Assembly (NCBI GenBank): GCA_000934455.1
Contig: JXUT01141050.1
Coordinates: 1-34,847 of the forward strand
Direction of reading: 5' to 3'
Source: Apostichopus parvimensis
Taxonomy: Eukaryota; Echinodermata; Holothuroidea; Aspidochirotida; Stichopodidae
Length of the DNA stretch: 34,847 bases
The position numbers and the translations under genes are program-made. The notes under the pieces are model-generated. The model was not told where the DNA came from, made no database searches, and saw nothing but the letters and a program-made list of their open reading frames with translations. The stretch's first letter is position 1. Every line of letters starts with the position of its first letter. This document shows positions 1 through 11,489 of this stretch, piece after piece.

Positions 1-1383
1 AATTAATACAATCCTCCTACGTATGTAAAATATAATACTTATTGTTACTGTTTCAGTAACTTACAATGATACAGTACGTCAATTGTTTCAGTTATTTAGC
101 CCCTATTCTGCCCCATTGCCAAGCTCAATTCGTCATTATTCGCACATTTTGCACATACAGTAAAGTAATATGCCGTTTGCGTTTTTATGCAATTTTACAT
201 ACAGAAAACCTTGAGAGTCAGGTATATATTCTTCTCGAGGTTCATTTCAAACTCATTTAATGGCCAAAAACCTAATATTGACCTCCGTTTGGTGTCTATT
301 TGTTACTATACTTTTGTAACTCTGTCACATTTATTGGCTATCATAGCGATATAAGGAACGAAACCACATATATCTCTAATGGCATTTACCCACTGCCTCT
401 CCCCAGACCAAAATTCAAGGGGGGATAATCCTTCATGTAGACAGACAGAATATAAAAAGGTCAACATAAACGGTTAAAAATTATTTTATCAGTTTGTTTT
501 GGAACATTGCAATATCATAAACCCTCTCAACCCTATAGGTTTGACGCCATCGCAGGTATTGTCAGCTCTCCTGTTAGATTAAAGATTACAAAACTAAGTG
601 AAAATAGTATACATTATTCAGCAAGGTAAATCTTGTGAAATAAACAAATCTCATTGGAAGTAGGAAACAGGTACACTTGTCGTGATATTTCTAAAACATT
701 TGTGAGGACATTTTGCACACCACGTACCTTGCTCTAGAAGCCAGAACTATATACAATTTTCTAAACGTTCAGCCATGCATGGGGGTTAAATTAGTATATA
801 AGTTAGTCATTTATGTAACTACATAGAAACGTTACTTGTGTATACCATTTGACCGTGACGAAAGTTTGTAACAAATGAGTTAAGTTTTTTTAGTATTAAG
901 TGTGAACAAAGTTACAAGCCTCAAGAGAGATTATTTTTTACTATCTCAAGGTACCTCTTAGTTCAAGCAATTGTACATTTGAATGATTCTTATCTTGTCT
1001 CCTTTTCTTTTGTTTATTTTCAGATACAAACAACACTTACTGTATGATGTGCCTTTTGAACATGTTATACTTCATTGCGTATCACATGGATATACACTTA
1101 TCACATGAAGAGGGACTATTACTGAGATTATTTTAAGTTTTTGGGATGTTGTGTCTATGCTCTACCTTGGTTCACTTAAATCGTGAATTTCTTCCGATCC
1201 AGTTACATTGGAAATATGCATATGTTTAATATAAATCACAATATATAAGTCTCCAATTCAACATCATTCAACAAATATCATTTCAAATTTCACCTTATGC
1301 ATATAAAACATTCGCAACACGTTGATTCAACACTTGAAATAAATTCTTCGATACGCTTTTGCTAAAAATTTAACAATTATAGC
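1..1383. other. 3' flank of the SLC5-like gene, no gene seen
   Basis: AT-rich sequence holding the probable 3' UTR of the symporter (roughly 1000-1383, minus). The open frame at 66-260 (plus) has no recognisable domain and looks like chance. Confidence 0.6.
1225..1230 (-). terminator. Candidate poly(A) signal (ATTAAA) of the SLC5-like gene
   Basis: The minus strand reads ATTAAA about 155 nt past the stop codon. A canonical AATAAA follows at 1018-1013, about 370 nt past the stop. Either could end the 3' UTR; the sequence alone does not decide. Confidence 0.3.
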
Positions 1384-2607
1384 TCAAACCTTGAGTTGCT
1401 CTAAGGAAACATACTCTTGTTTCTTGTCTATAGAAGTATTATTACCGTTCACAGTGTTACCCTTTGTATAATACCGTGCTATTATTGGTGCGAGATACTT
1501 AGGATCAGCCAATCGTCGATGTCTCCGGGATGTTACGTAGCTAACGATCAAACCCAGTACGACACAAGTACATCCTGTAATTAATGATATGTACATGTAA
1601 CTGATGTGGAAAAAGGAGTTATTTTCGGGCTTGTAATGAACATATATGTCTGAAGAGGATGTGGTTAGTTCGGTAAATCGTGTCATCTCACTTCCTGCGA
1701 AATTTTCTATGTAGTCACTCACATTTACATTAGTAATGAAGGACGATACATTACATCCTGCCGTAGACATTGGCGGGAGGTTTTCATCTGGTGGGGAGAT
1801 TCTAGATCCTACATATTTGATCAAGCCAATTAAAGACCCGCCAATCAATCCTACCACCGCACCTGATGAATTTGCTCTGGGGAAAAACAAGCCCAAAATG
1901 AACACACCCAAAACAGGACCTCCCAGTATTCCCCCTATTGCGATTGTAGTTTGTAAAACATCTCCCAGCACGGACGCAAGAAATGCTAAAACAATTGTTA
2001 AGATACCGTAAATGGCGGAGATGATTTTGACCAGCATAGAATACTTCATATCGGACATGTCCGGCCATATTGTCTTGATAATGTCCTGACCAGTCGCGGC
2101 AGCCAACCCATTCAATACCGAGGACATTGATGAGAGAGAAGCACAGAATGCTCCTCCTATCAGGATCCCAGGTACACCTGGGTAAGAATGGAAGACATCC
2201 ATCATAAAGTAAGGTACAATTTGATCAGGACGACTTATCTCTCCTGAAGTTAGTGGATCGCAATCGTAGTAATATGCGTACACGGTCATTCCAGTCATCA
2301 CTGCTAACAATTCGATCACTCCCATTCCAATCATACCGAACCAGGCGGCTCGCGTAGCATCTCTCTCAGTCGCACAAGAGTTGTATCTCTGTATGACACT
2401 TTGCTTTGTTCCACCAATCATGGTCCACATAATGGAACCACCGATCATTATGTTCCAGAATGAAATTCGAACAGTCGGATCTAAGTTGAAATCTACAAGC
2501 TTTCCGCGTCCTCCTACCTCCGCTCTTCGCCAACCTTCGCTGGGTCCACCTATCGATACTGTACCAACCACAATCATAACGGTGGCTCCCAGAATCATGG
2601 AGACAGC
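1384..2607 (-). CDS. SLC5A8-like: SLC5-like gene, coding exon 2 (residues 189-595)
   Basis: Encodes 407 residues plus a TGA stop at 1384-1386. It covers the remaining core helices (including SVLNGLAA after the Na2 motif and VLGDVLQT...GGILGGPVLG), an extracellular loop with possible N-glycosylation sites (NVSS, NVSD, NNSF), a last membrane helix (YMYISLITGCTCVVLGLIVS), and a basic cytoplasmic tail starting with TSRRHRR. The 31 codons open upstream of 2607 are intron read-through and contain the polypyrimidine tract. Confidence 0.93.
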   Translation of the reverse strand, partial: AVSMILGATVMIVVGTVSIGGPSEGWRRAEVGGRGKLVDFNLDPTVRISFWNIMIGGSIMWTMIGGTKQSVIQRYNSCATERDATRAAWFGMIGMGVIELLAVMTGMTVYAYYYDCDPLTSGEISRPDQIVPYFMMDVFHSYPGVPGILIGGAFCASLSSMSSVLNGLAAATGQDIIKTIWPDMSDMKYSMLVKIISAIYGILTIVLAFLASVLGDVLQTTIAIGGILGGPVLGVFILGLFFPRANSSGAVVGLIGGSLIGLIKYVGSRISPPDENLPPMSTAGCNVSSFITNVNVSDYIENFAGSEMTRFTELTTSSSDIYVHYKPENNSFFHISYMYISLITGCTCVVLGLIVSYVTSRRHRRLADPKYLAPIIARYYTKGNTVNGNNTSIDKKQEYVSLEQLKV

Positions 2608-3633
2608 CTGTAATATGAAAAGAAACATTTTAATAATTGCGAGGGCAATTTGCATCTTAAGTCTGGTGCAGTGAAATTCCTGGAACGAATGATGTTTCAA
2701 AGTTACATGTTAAGTCATTTATTTTATGCTAAATATTCCCTATTGTTTCCAATAATTTTTTCAATCGTCAACATCTTCCTGATAGTGATGTAATAGTCAA
2801 TTTATGAGGATAAATATTATAGCTTGATCTAAATTCTAGTCATGGGCTTTATTAAACTACATTGAGAATCGCAGAATAGTATTGAAATTGGCCAAGCCGA
2901 TTGCATATCACTATTTACATTTAAGATCGTTGTACAAGGAATCAGAGAATTGAAATTTCCATTTGATGCTGACAATTCTTCTTCCTATAAGATATCTTAT
3001 GTTAACCTCCCAGAAAAGGAATTTCTCCTACAAAAGAAAATATTTAATATATGTGCAGTGTAGTATTACCTGGAATACATCCGTCCATATGACAGCTTTG
3101 ATGCCTCCAATCGTTGTATAGAAGGTACAAATGATCCCAATGGATAGTATGGAGAATGATAAATTTATCCCCGTCACGGTGCTGAGAGCCAAGGCCGGAG
3201 TGTAGACTACGATTCCCATGTATATAAAATCATTGATTCCAGTAATTGCTATCACTACAAATCTCACGGTATTGTTAAATCTCAACTCGAGATACTCAAA
3301 CATCGTGGTCAGCTTCAGGCGATAAAAGACCGGTACAAAACAATACATTATGATTAACGGGACGTGAGCACGCACCACGAACATCAGTCCATACTGAGGG
3401 CCATGAAGGTAAACCTCTGCTGGTGTCCCGAGGTAGGTTATAGCAGACATGATAGTTGCTGCTAGAGATATTGCTACTGGTATTACGGACATCCCTCGAT
3501 TACCAAGGAAGTAATCATTGGAAGATTGATGGCGTCCGGATCGAAACCCAAAGAAGACACCTATGCCAGCCGAAACGGCTAACATCGCCACGATGATAAT
3601 GTAATCGAAGATGGATAAAACAAGAGTTTCCAT
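1384..3633 (-). CDS. SLC5A8-like: SLC5-family sodium-coupled solute (monocarboxylate-type) symporter, two coding exons
   Basis: Complete gene: exon 1 at 3633-3070, a phase-0 intron at 3069-2608 (donor CAG|GTAATA, acceptor TTACAG|GCT) and exon 2 at 2607-1384, giving 595 aa, a normal length for SLC5. Across the splice, IWTDVFQ continues into a 21-residue membrane segment ending in IGG, with the same spacing as in human SMCT1. Family hallmarks are LGTPAEVY after the first core helix, FEYLELRFN, TFYTTIGGIKAVIWTDVFQ, the DCDP loop, the Na2-site helix ASLSSMSS, and FFPRANSSGA. Known role of the family: plasma-membrane uptake of small organic anions, iodide or vitamins driven by Na+ (LeuT fold). The substrate cannot be read from sequence. 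I infer the SLC5A8/A12 branch from overall resemblance; SLC5A5/A6-like is the alternative. The start is the first ATG after an in-frame TGA (3679-3681), with A at -3 and G at +4. Two coding exons is far fewer than in vertebrate SLC5A8. Confidence 0.93.
2608..3069 (-). other. Intron of the SLC5-like gene (462 bp)
   Basis: Phase-0 GT-AG intron, the only interruption of the coding sequence. No repeat or other element is recognisable inside it. Confidence 0.9.
3070..3633 (-). CDS. SLC5A8-like: SLC5-like gene, coding exon 1 (residues 1-188)
   Basis: Encodes the extracellular N-terminus, the first membrane segment (about residues 9-29), the discontinuous first core helix with VAISLAATIMSAITYLGTP (about 52-70), and following helices up to TDVFQ. 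The 13 residues read beyond the donor are intronic. The segments IKAVIWTDVFQ and TPALALSTVTG match conserved SLC5 positions. Confidence 0.93.
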
Positions 3634-3763
3634 ATTTATTTCGATTCGTGTGGTTGTCGTCCTGTAGTAGAATCTTTGTCAATAACTCTGTACAAAGGAA
3701 ATTCGTATAATGACTCAGCATGTTGTTATGCATTGAAATACTCATGTTCAGACTTAAACACAA

Positions 3764-3769
3764 CCTAAG
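3764..3769 (-). promoter_or_regulatory. Possible 3' splice site in the 5' UTR of the SLC5-like gene
   Basis: On the minus strand a T-rich tract ends in TTCTTAG|G about 130 nt before the start codon. This would allow a separate upstream non-coding exon. It is a match by eye only; the alternative is transcription from a local promoter with no 5' UTR intron. Confidence 0.25.
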
Positions 3770-3851
3770 AAAGAAAACTTTTAAAATAGAAAAGTTGATT
3801 CAGTTTTCCCTAACATTGAATGACGAGAACAATATAAAGTAGCTCGTGTCC

Positions 3852-3861
3852 TTTATATAAA
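3852..3861 (-). promoter_or_regulatory. TATA-like box upstream of the SLC5-like gene
   Basis: The minus strand reads TTTATATAAAG about 220 nt upstream of the start codon. The position suits a core promoter if the 5' UTR is unspliced. AT-rich background makes chance matches common. Confidence 0.25.
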
Positions 3862-6412
3862 ATTATCCCATATATCCATAAGAAATGATTGGACATAATA
3901 CATAATTACTGGAGATGGAGAGGGTGGGAGCACATTAAAGATTGTATAAGAGAGGACTAATTTGGGCAACCCAAGTAGCTTATACACGCAACATTACTTG
4001 GATCTTGCTTTCTTTGAGACAAATAGACTTGTTAGGACAAATGATAAGTTTGTTTTATCGTAGCATAATGAAAAGCTCAGATTGTGCGTTTGGGACTCTA
4101 ACATCAGTTTTCGTATGTGCTAGACTAAATGGAAAGTTTGCATGTCATCCTTGTGTTAGATTCTGGCTACGTGCAGTTTCATGTTTACGATCTCAAGAGA
4201 GCATTTATTGGACTTCAAATGATTGTAAAAACAACGATGTATCAACAACTGTAAACTATATAAAGACCTGACATTTTGAAGTACAAAGACTTTGCGATTC
4301 GTTCATATTTGTTTATCATAGAATTATTGATACCTCGAGAATGTCTTTAATTGCTGTTCCCTCTTTTACAACCCTGGTATATGGGACCCGAATTTTAAAT
4401 CAGCGGACTAAATATATGTTTCTTACTCTGGATGCCGATGTACATAACTCCTTTCAAAAGGATTAGTACATTTACGTGCAATTATATTGGGCGATTTTTG
4501 GTGCAGTGTCGCTGGTCGAACTTAGTTCTTTATATACACTCTCGTTGAGTTGTCCAAGATGACCACTTTTTTTTGTGTGTGTGAAACATGAGTATGAAAA
4601 ACCTATCGATTAATGATTACTGGTGTATGAAGTGCACAGTCCTTAAGACATTTATGTGATATGAGAAAAAAACAATAAATGAAATTTATATGCGAACAAA
4701 CCTTTGTTGCATAAAGCATGCTATAATTCGAGGATGAAAAGGTTAAAAATTGGACAAAAGACCCTTATTTCGTTTGAAGATGACTTGATTATCTGAAATT
4801 CAAAACTATATAGATACGCATGTTGGAACGATAGGTGTTCGACTTCAGTAGTTGCTTCCTCCTGACTAAATGAAATATCCGAAGACAGGTAAATTTTGTT
4901 AATTCGGTAGTATAATTTGATAACATAGTTACTATCCCTTCCAATTATCCTTAACATTACGATATTGCTCTTACTGCTCTTGTTGACTTCTCAATAAGTA
5001 CTGTGAATAAGAGACAACGGTTTATTAGTATAAGCTTAAGTTTGTTATAACACCGTAACACGTGTTGGACCGGTTACCAGATGCTATACTGTGAAACATT
5101 ACTAACATTACTCAACGGCTGTTTCAACTAACGGCTATAGTTAGGAGTCTAAACAACTATCGATATGTTGGACTAGTAAGTATACCTTGTAATGAGTGCT
5201 GAAATTGCAGAATTTGAGCGTTTTACAGTAAAGTGTCATCCACTTTCCGTTAAAATGTGGAAGAAATTATTGGCGAAACCTTAAGAGTAGTCTGGTTAGT
5301 CCAGGCAATTATTATGCATAGGATTGTGTGTTTATTATTTTCTGTTTGTAAATCCTCAGTGGCTACTGGTCATAAATTTAACACATGTTAAGAAATTATA
5401 ACACACATAAGAAATGACTGATTCACAGGTACTCAGCTTTACCAGTTTTAACTGAGAAAGCCATGAGAATCTGGTGTATATAAAGTTAATAAAATTAATT
5501 CTTATTCCATAAGTATATTAACTTACCCACAATGAACTGATGTATCCGTTCTCAGGATGTCTGTTGAGTTGTTACTATCAAACCTATAGAGGGATGATTT
5601 CAAAGCTTTTGGGAATTGCAGCGTTTACAATGCTTACAATGTGATGCTACATAAAATAATAAAGCAGTTCGTGGATCCCAAACTGTATTTGAACTTCATC
5701 AATTCTTACTAACTAACAAATACTTGAATTTTTTATCTTAGATATTTGAGCGCTACCGTTTATTGGGGTCCACTTAATATAACTAACATAACCAATCTCT
5801 ATAGATAATCATATCAACTTGTAAAATCATGTTTTGCAATATAGTTGTTTGCACAACTTTACACTATGTGCCCAGGATAGTGGAACAACAAATACTATGG
5901 GAGGAAATACAAGCCCTCCGCAATTAGACAGTATTTCAAATTACTGCCAGGACTTTCATGTGGATAGAAGAGGATGAGGGAGAGGGTGAAAGGCTGGGAG
6001 ATGTACCCTGACATGAAAATGACATGTTTGTTGCTGAATGCGTTTAATAAAGTTTTCATAACTTGTAATTTAGCTGTCGATAATTCTAAGTCACATATTA
6101 AGCAAACCTATAGTGCTGATTTTAGTTCCAACGTAAAACGACCCTAAATCCGTCTACCATATGCACCTGAGGATACCTGTATGGGCGTGTCTTACAATGC
6201 CCTTATGTGTTACTGTAAGCATATTCTGAGATATGAATGTTATCAGATCGTCATGAGTAATACACATTCTTATATAATTCCGACTCAGCCGTTAAAACAT
6301 TGTAGAACAGCGGAAACGGTGATCGCTATGTCTCAAGTTGATTTAGTAAAAAGAGAACAAATGAGTGTTATACTAATATTTATATAGTTGTTACAGTTTC
6401 CAAGATATTTCC

Positions 6413-7231
6413 ATGATATGTACATGTAACTAATTTGAAAGAATGAAGAATCTTCAGGTTTGTAAGGTATATCAATACCTGACGAGGATGTGGTTAGTTC
6501 GATATAGCGGGTAATTTCAATTCCCGTAAAATCTTCTATGTATAGTCACTGTCATTGCCGCTAGCTGCATTAGAAATGAAAGATAACACACTGCATTCTG
6601 AAGCATGCGCGTAGCGAGGAATTTACCAAGGGAGGGCGAATTACCTGTAGGCACACTATTAGAGCCGTAGATTCGGCACTAGGCTGGAAACTATCAGAGC
6701 CGTATATGTTGATACAGCTCTGGAAACTATCTAAGCGTAGCGCCACCATAATTGGCGCGAAGCGTACAAGAAAATTTTGGCCAAAAATCCCAGATCGCTG
6801 GAAATGGCACTTCCCATGCCTTGTAAGTTGCATCTAAGCATTTCCTATTTTGAAATTACTAGCGATATCATAAAAACATACACAAAAAAATGCTAAAGGG
6901 GGTGGTCGCCCCCTTCGCCCCCCCCCCCCCCCTTTGCTACGCGCCTGTCCTGACGTTGATATGGTGGCAGATGGCTGACTGGAGGAGGGATGAATTTAGA
7001 TCCTACATGCTTTCTAACACCAATTAATGACCCGCCAATCAATCCTACAACTACTCCACATGAATTTGCTCTGGGGAAAAACAAGCCCAAATTGAATACC
7101 CCCAAAATTGGTCTTCCCAACAGTCCTCCTATCGAGAGAGCAGTTTGTAAGACATCTCCCAAAACGGACGCAAGAAACGCTAAAACAATTGCTAAGATAC
7201 CTTAAATGGCGGAGATGATTTGACCATCATG
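6413..7231 (-). pseudogene. Decayed tandem copy of SLC5-like exon 2, split by a MITE
   Basis: Nucleotide similarity to the intact gene is obvious in two blocks. Block 6413-6603 matches about 1584-1755 (last extracellular loop and last helix). Block 6948-7231 matches about 1752-2035 (GDVLQT, GPILGVF, GLFFPRANS, LIGGSLIG). Order and strand are the same as in the functional gene, so this is a partial or eroded duplicate. The conserved Tyr codon in SAIYGIL has become a TAA stop (7202-7204), and block 6413-6603 has lost its frame around the position of DYIEN. No counterpart of exon 1 or of the rest of exon 2 is clear. A weak resemblance may continue near 7345-7380 but is not convincing. It cannot make a working transporter. 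Confidence 0.9.
6604..6947. mobile_element. hAT-like MITE inserted in the SLC5 pseudogene (344 bp)
   Basis: Terminal inverted repeats are CATGCGCGTAGC (6604-6615) and GCTACGCGCCTG (6936-6947), 11 of 12 complementary. They are flanked by 8-bp direct repeats TTCTGAAG (6596-6603) and TCCTGACG (6948-6955), 6 of 8 identical. The intact paralogue reads TCCTGCCG at the matching place (1756-1763), which supports a real target duplication that has since drifted. There is no transposase. A poly-C tract (about 6919-6932) lies just inside the right end. An 8-bp duplication with CA...TG ends fits the hAT superfamily. Confidence 0.82.
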
Positions 7232-7674
7232 GACAGAGGCTATGATATGTTAGTTTAAACTATAACTATGACAGGCAAGTCTTTACATTGTAGATCGATG
7301 CATGTTCAGTTGTCTAGACACGAACTTGCTGGTCAAATCTGCAGCCATATTGTTTTTCAACAGCCAAACCTGCCTTACAGAATCGTCCAGGAATCTATTT
7401 ACGAAGTTAAGTGTTTGTTTCACTAAAGTTAAGGTTTATTCATAAGAAACCAGTTGTAGAACATAAAGACGAATGTACTTGATAGTAATACTGCTATAGA
7501 ACAAGGTACGAGCGTTGTAAAGTGAGTGTCTGTCCTAATTTACATTGAACAAGATTTGGTGTTGCCGGTGACCTAACTGTGCCACTATAATAAGATATGA
7601 AACCTCTCGATCACTTTCCCTTTGGTTTATTTCTTTACTCTTCTTTTATTTGCAATGTTTTAAAGGTAAACATC
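7232..7674. other. Spacer with no recognised feature
   Basis: AT-rich. Apart from a doubtful remnant of the SLC5 copy near 7345-7380, nothing stands out. Confidence 0.4.
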
Positions 7675-7675
7675 C

Positions 7676-7890
7676 AGGGGCGTAGGTATAGACTTTCATG
7701 ATTTTAGGGGGGCGGGGCCTATAGCATATTCGTTTGGGGACTTCAGGTTGGAATGACCCAACGGCGCCGAAGACCTCCGAATGCTTCCTGAGGACATGGG
7801 GACCAAGGGCCAGCCAAGTTAGGACCGGTGGTGGGGTCGACGGGTCACGCTCCGGTGGGGAACCAGGGGCGACGCCCCGGAAGATCTGGG
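7676..7890. repeat. GC-rich remnant of a MITE-like element
   Basis: Starts with CAGGGGCGTAGG, typical of hAT-like MITE ends in invertebrates, and runs through a G-run to a palindromic GGGGCGACGCCCC near 7866-7878. Base composition is sharply GC-rich against the AT-rich surroundings. I find no matching right terminus (CCTACGCCCCTG) nearby, so the copy is truncated or its end has drifted. The open frames here on both strands (7646-7972, 7734-7922) are by-products of the repeat. Confidence 0.5.
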
Positions 7891-10800
7891 GTAGCCTATA
7901 TACAAAATTGTGTGCATTATAATCAGAAGCATTTAACAGAATGGCGTTGGATGTGAACTCAACAGACCACAAAATGTTGGTTTTATTTGTTTCTCTTTTA
8001 AGTAATGAAATCTGTATGAACTTGAACTGCTATTCATTTCCCTATTGTAGACATGTATGTCTGTGTAAAGATCAGGACGACTAAAGCATTTTAAAAATTG
8101 TCAGTTGGTCACTGTGAAATAGGTAGGCCTAGATTAAAATACGACCGCATTTTATTAAGCTAAATTTTCACCGCTTCTAGCTCAAAATCTGAAAGTTATA
8201 TAGGCAAGTACCATACTATAGTCCAAACTTTTAGGTATCATATGGTGGGTAGGAGTTGAAAACTTCTACTTATTGACGACCTCAGCAATTAAAGAAAGTT
8301 AGTCAATGGAGCAACAATGGTTGCACGACACCATGCCTTCGTATATACAAGGGTTAGCTGTCCTTTACACTCAATCTATTTACAAAGGACTCCCTCTACT
8401 CTGTTTCATGCTAGTCATCATCATGATTTCTTGAGCCGTTTGAGAGATTTCAGACACACCGTTCAAGGTATTAGTAACGAAACGGGCTTTAATGTAAAGC
8501 ATCACGAAAGGGATATGTGGATTGCCGCTTTTCAAACATTACACTATGTATTACTTTTCGCTTGAAGTCAGTTACCTATTAATATTCTAGCTTATCGAAT
8601 GACTTTTATTCTGGTCAGGAGGTGCATTACCCCAGGGAATTTCCCAACCTATCTGAAACTGACCAACGACCTGCACATGTCAACACTAACCAGTTTGTTA
8701 CGGGACGATATCGGTTTGATAATTAATACTTCCACTTTACAGTTTATACGCCCAGTTGGTTCGAGAAGAACAAACAACAGCAAGACATCGATTCTTCTGG
8801 TGAACTTGAATTGTGAGTTGAGATCGTATGGTATTTAACGACACGTAGGTTAAACTTAAAGTAAGGCATGAAGTATAACTAGTACTAATACTATGTAAGA
8901 TTAGAACCAGGTCTAACTAAGTTAGACTAGGCCTAGACATAGTTCTATGCTGTATCCTTAGTTAATCCATGAGTCTATGCCTAGGCCTTCCTAAATAAGT
9001 CATGCTAGTGTTGTTGCGAGGAAGGCTAGGCTATATTAAGTTCTACGTAGGCCTCGGTGCCCAACTAGGCAAGGTGATATTAGCAAATGACACTGATGCA
9101 AGTTTAGGACCAGTATTAGGAAGTCCTGTAACATGTAATTGTTGGATAGAAATAACCACTGAGGTCTGAGCCTAGATGTAGGCTACCGGTTTTCAATCAT
9201 TTTCTATGACTCTCATTAATTGGGCCTATAGTATTTCATGAAATTTGGATACCATTTATAACCCTGCATATAACTAAGGCCAGAAATTTGTTCTAAATAT
9301 TCTTCTACTATGGTAACTACAAGATAATAATTTTTAAGTTGCAAAGAAGAACATGTACTAAGTTTTCAGCCAAGCATTGAAAAGTTTCCATACAGAATTG
9401 CAGATTTAGTTTTCAATCCATGACATGTGGATCTCTACTCTAGACAATGTTTCTGCATTTTGCCATAGCCATGCCAGGGCACAGGAGATTGTGCCTCCCT
9501 TGTTCCCATCCTGATCTGTGTCACCATGATGTGTACAAAGATTTCACAAGATATGAATATTATGACCCACCTTAAAATTGTTAGTTCCCCTCCTTAATTG
9601 GTGATGCCCTCCAACACAGAAATCCTGGTTATATGGGCCGTACCATACAGCCCACGACAGTAGGAGGAAAGTACAGTACAGTAGGATATATTGCTACAGA
9701 TTATGTGGGGACAACTAGAAAGCACTGCAGTAAAGGTTAACTGGCAGTGGGAACATTATCACCCTAAGTCTGAATAATGATTTCATGTGCAATTTGCATG
9801 AAAAGAGGTTATCATGATTTGAAATATATGCCTTTTCAATTTCTGTCTATAGATGCAATTGAGTGGATAATTCTTACAGTCTTCATGACTGCTAGCAATC
9901 TAGCAGAATATTAAAGAAGTTATATTAACAGTATATTGATTGGTTCAAATTTTATCCAAGTAGAGGCAGGATATTTCATTTTAATGACCAAACACATAAT
10001 CATGTATAGAGTTGGTTAATGACTAGTCGTATGTAAACTCGACTTTTTGACGGTAACCTGAACTCGACTTTTGACAGTAACCTCACGTAAGAGTCAAGCA
10101 GATTAAAACATTACTCGAAAAGTGAGTCTGTACTCATTGGATGATAGGTTCAAGAAATTCACATATGTATATGTCTGTTAATTTGTTTAGCTGTACGGTA
10201 TCAAAACCTGCATAGTCTTCATCTATAATGCTCCATACTGTAATGTATTAACCTTTATGTAGAAGTAAGTCATAGTTCTCATTGCTTGAATTTGTAGAAA
10301 TTTGAAAGTAATAACTCAGTAAGAAACTACAAGCCAAGGAATCTTGTATCATTCAAAAACATTGGATGTAACCGAAATACCGAATATTGAAATGAACCGA
10401 GGTTTGTGATGATGGACAATTTGTTAAATTTATCTGCTGTACATGCAGTAATTATCTTCCTACAGTACCATTGTCCACATTACATGGAAGAGATATATAC
10501 TCTAGCACAATTAAAAGATTGTAGTGATCTGGCAGCTGTCATCAAATTTGATCTCTTGTATCTCTTGAACTTTTTAAATTAATTCAGGATGTTCCCCTGT
10601 AGATCTGAGAATATGTTTCTCTGGCAATCTGAGTCTGTTGAATTCCTCAGATTTTGGCAATACACCCAACTGTACATTAATTTGTAGGGTACTGTAGCCA
10701 ATGGCATACTGTGCTGTACTGTACTTTACAGCCTACCATACACTGTTTGAATCATATGGAGAACACCTGTGGAATGTTTCACATTAATATGTACACGTCC

Positions 10801-11489
10801 TGGAGGTAAGTTCTCAGTCAAATACTGCACAACCTAGAGTTTACATAGAGTTACACGCATCCCCATAAAACAAAAAATAAACTTATTACAATTTCAAAAC
10901 CTTTGTTCTACATGCCAGTGTTTGATTCCTCTGAGGTAAAAGTTCATTTCAACCATCTAATTTGCAGATAATAAGCAAATAAACCCCAAATTTAATATGG
11001 CTACAGTAAAATGCTTTGATAGGGCCTGCATGCTCAATATGGCCTGAAGTTCATTGAACTGATATCTGTTATTGCTAATGGTTGCTGCAATATGATACTC
11101 TTGATACATTTTAGGGAGGTGCAGTTTGCTTGAACCCATGAGGGGCAAACTACAAACAGTAGTCATGTGCAGTTTTAAAATATTCCCCTGACAGTGTTGT
11201 ATTTAATTAAGACCCAATTTCATTACATTTTATGCTTTGATTACTTCTCAGAATATAGTTAATATAGTATTTATACATGCACACCTACAGTATGTCTTGT
11301 GATATTGATTGCACTTAGTTTTAAGTATCTTGAAATTGAGCTTTTAAACATGCTTTTGTGGCCATCGTGCTGTAGATCTGTCAGAATCATATTTGTTTCT
11401 GTTATTCGTGTGTAAATCATATTTGTGACTGTCATATAAGGAAATATAGTAACTATATATTACATAATTCCTGACATATTACCTAATGA
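7891..11489. other. Region upstream of the reductase, no coding exon seen
   Basis: Probably holds the promoter and non-coding first exon(s) of the reductase, but I cannot place them. The part around 8300-8840 has more CpG than its surroundings and two short open frames (8317-8565, 8599-8838) with no recognisable domain. At 8880-9070 TAGGCCTA/CCTAG-type words cluster. A 24-bp near-perfect direct repeat (AACTCGACTTTTTGACGGTA-type) lies at 10036-10083. Confidence 0.5.

Larger units (their letters stand above)
3682..6412. other. Intergenic stretch upstream of the SLC5-like gene
   Basis: No coding exon, tRNA or mobile element is recognisable. Open frames at 3942-4271, 4721-4957 and 6181-6387 have no family resemblance. 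The first few hundred bases probably hold the symporter promoter. Confidence 0.55.

Noticed and set aside
1736..2674. Open frames opposite to or shifted from SLC5-like exon 2 (1736-2011, 1802-2068, 2381-2674)
   Set aside because: Shadows of the conserved transporter exon, with no domain of their own.
7646..7972. A 108-codon minus-strand gene and its plus-strand partner
   Set aside because: GC-rich MITE-like repeat, open on both strands because of composition.
8317..8838. Two consecutive plus-strand open frames as a small gene
   Set aside because: No recognisable domain, no convincing splice joining, and lengths expected by chance in 8 kb of intergenic DNA.
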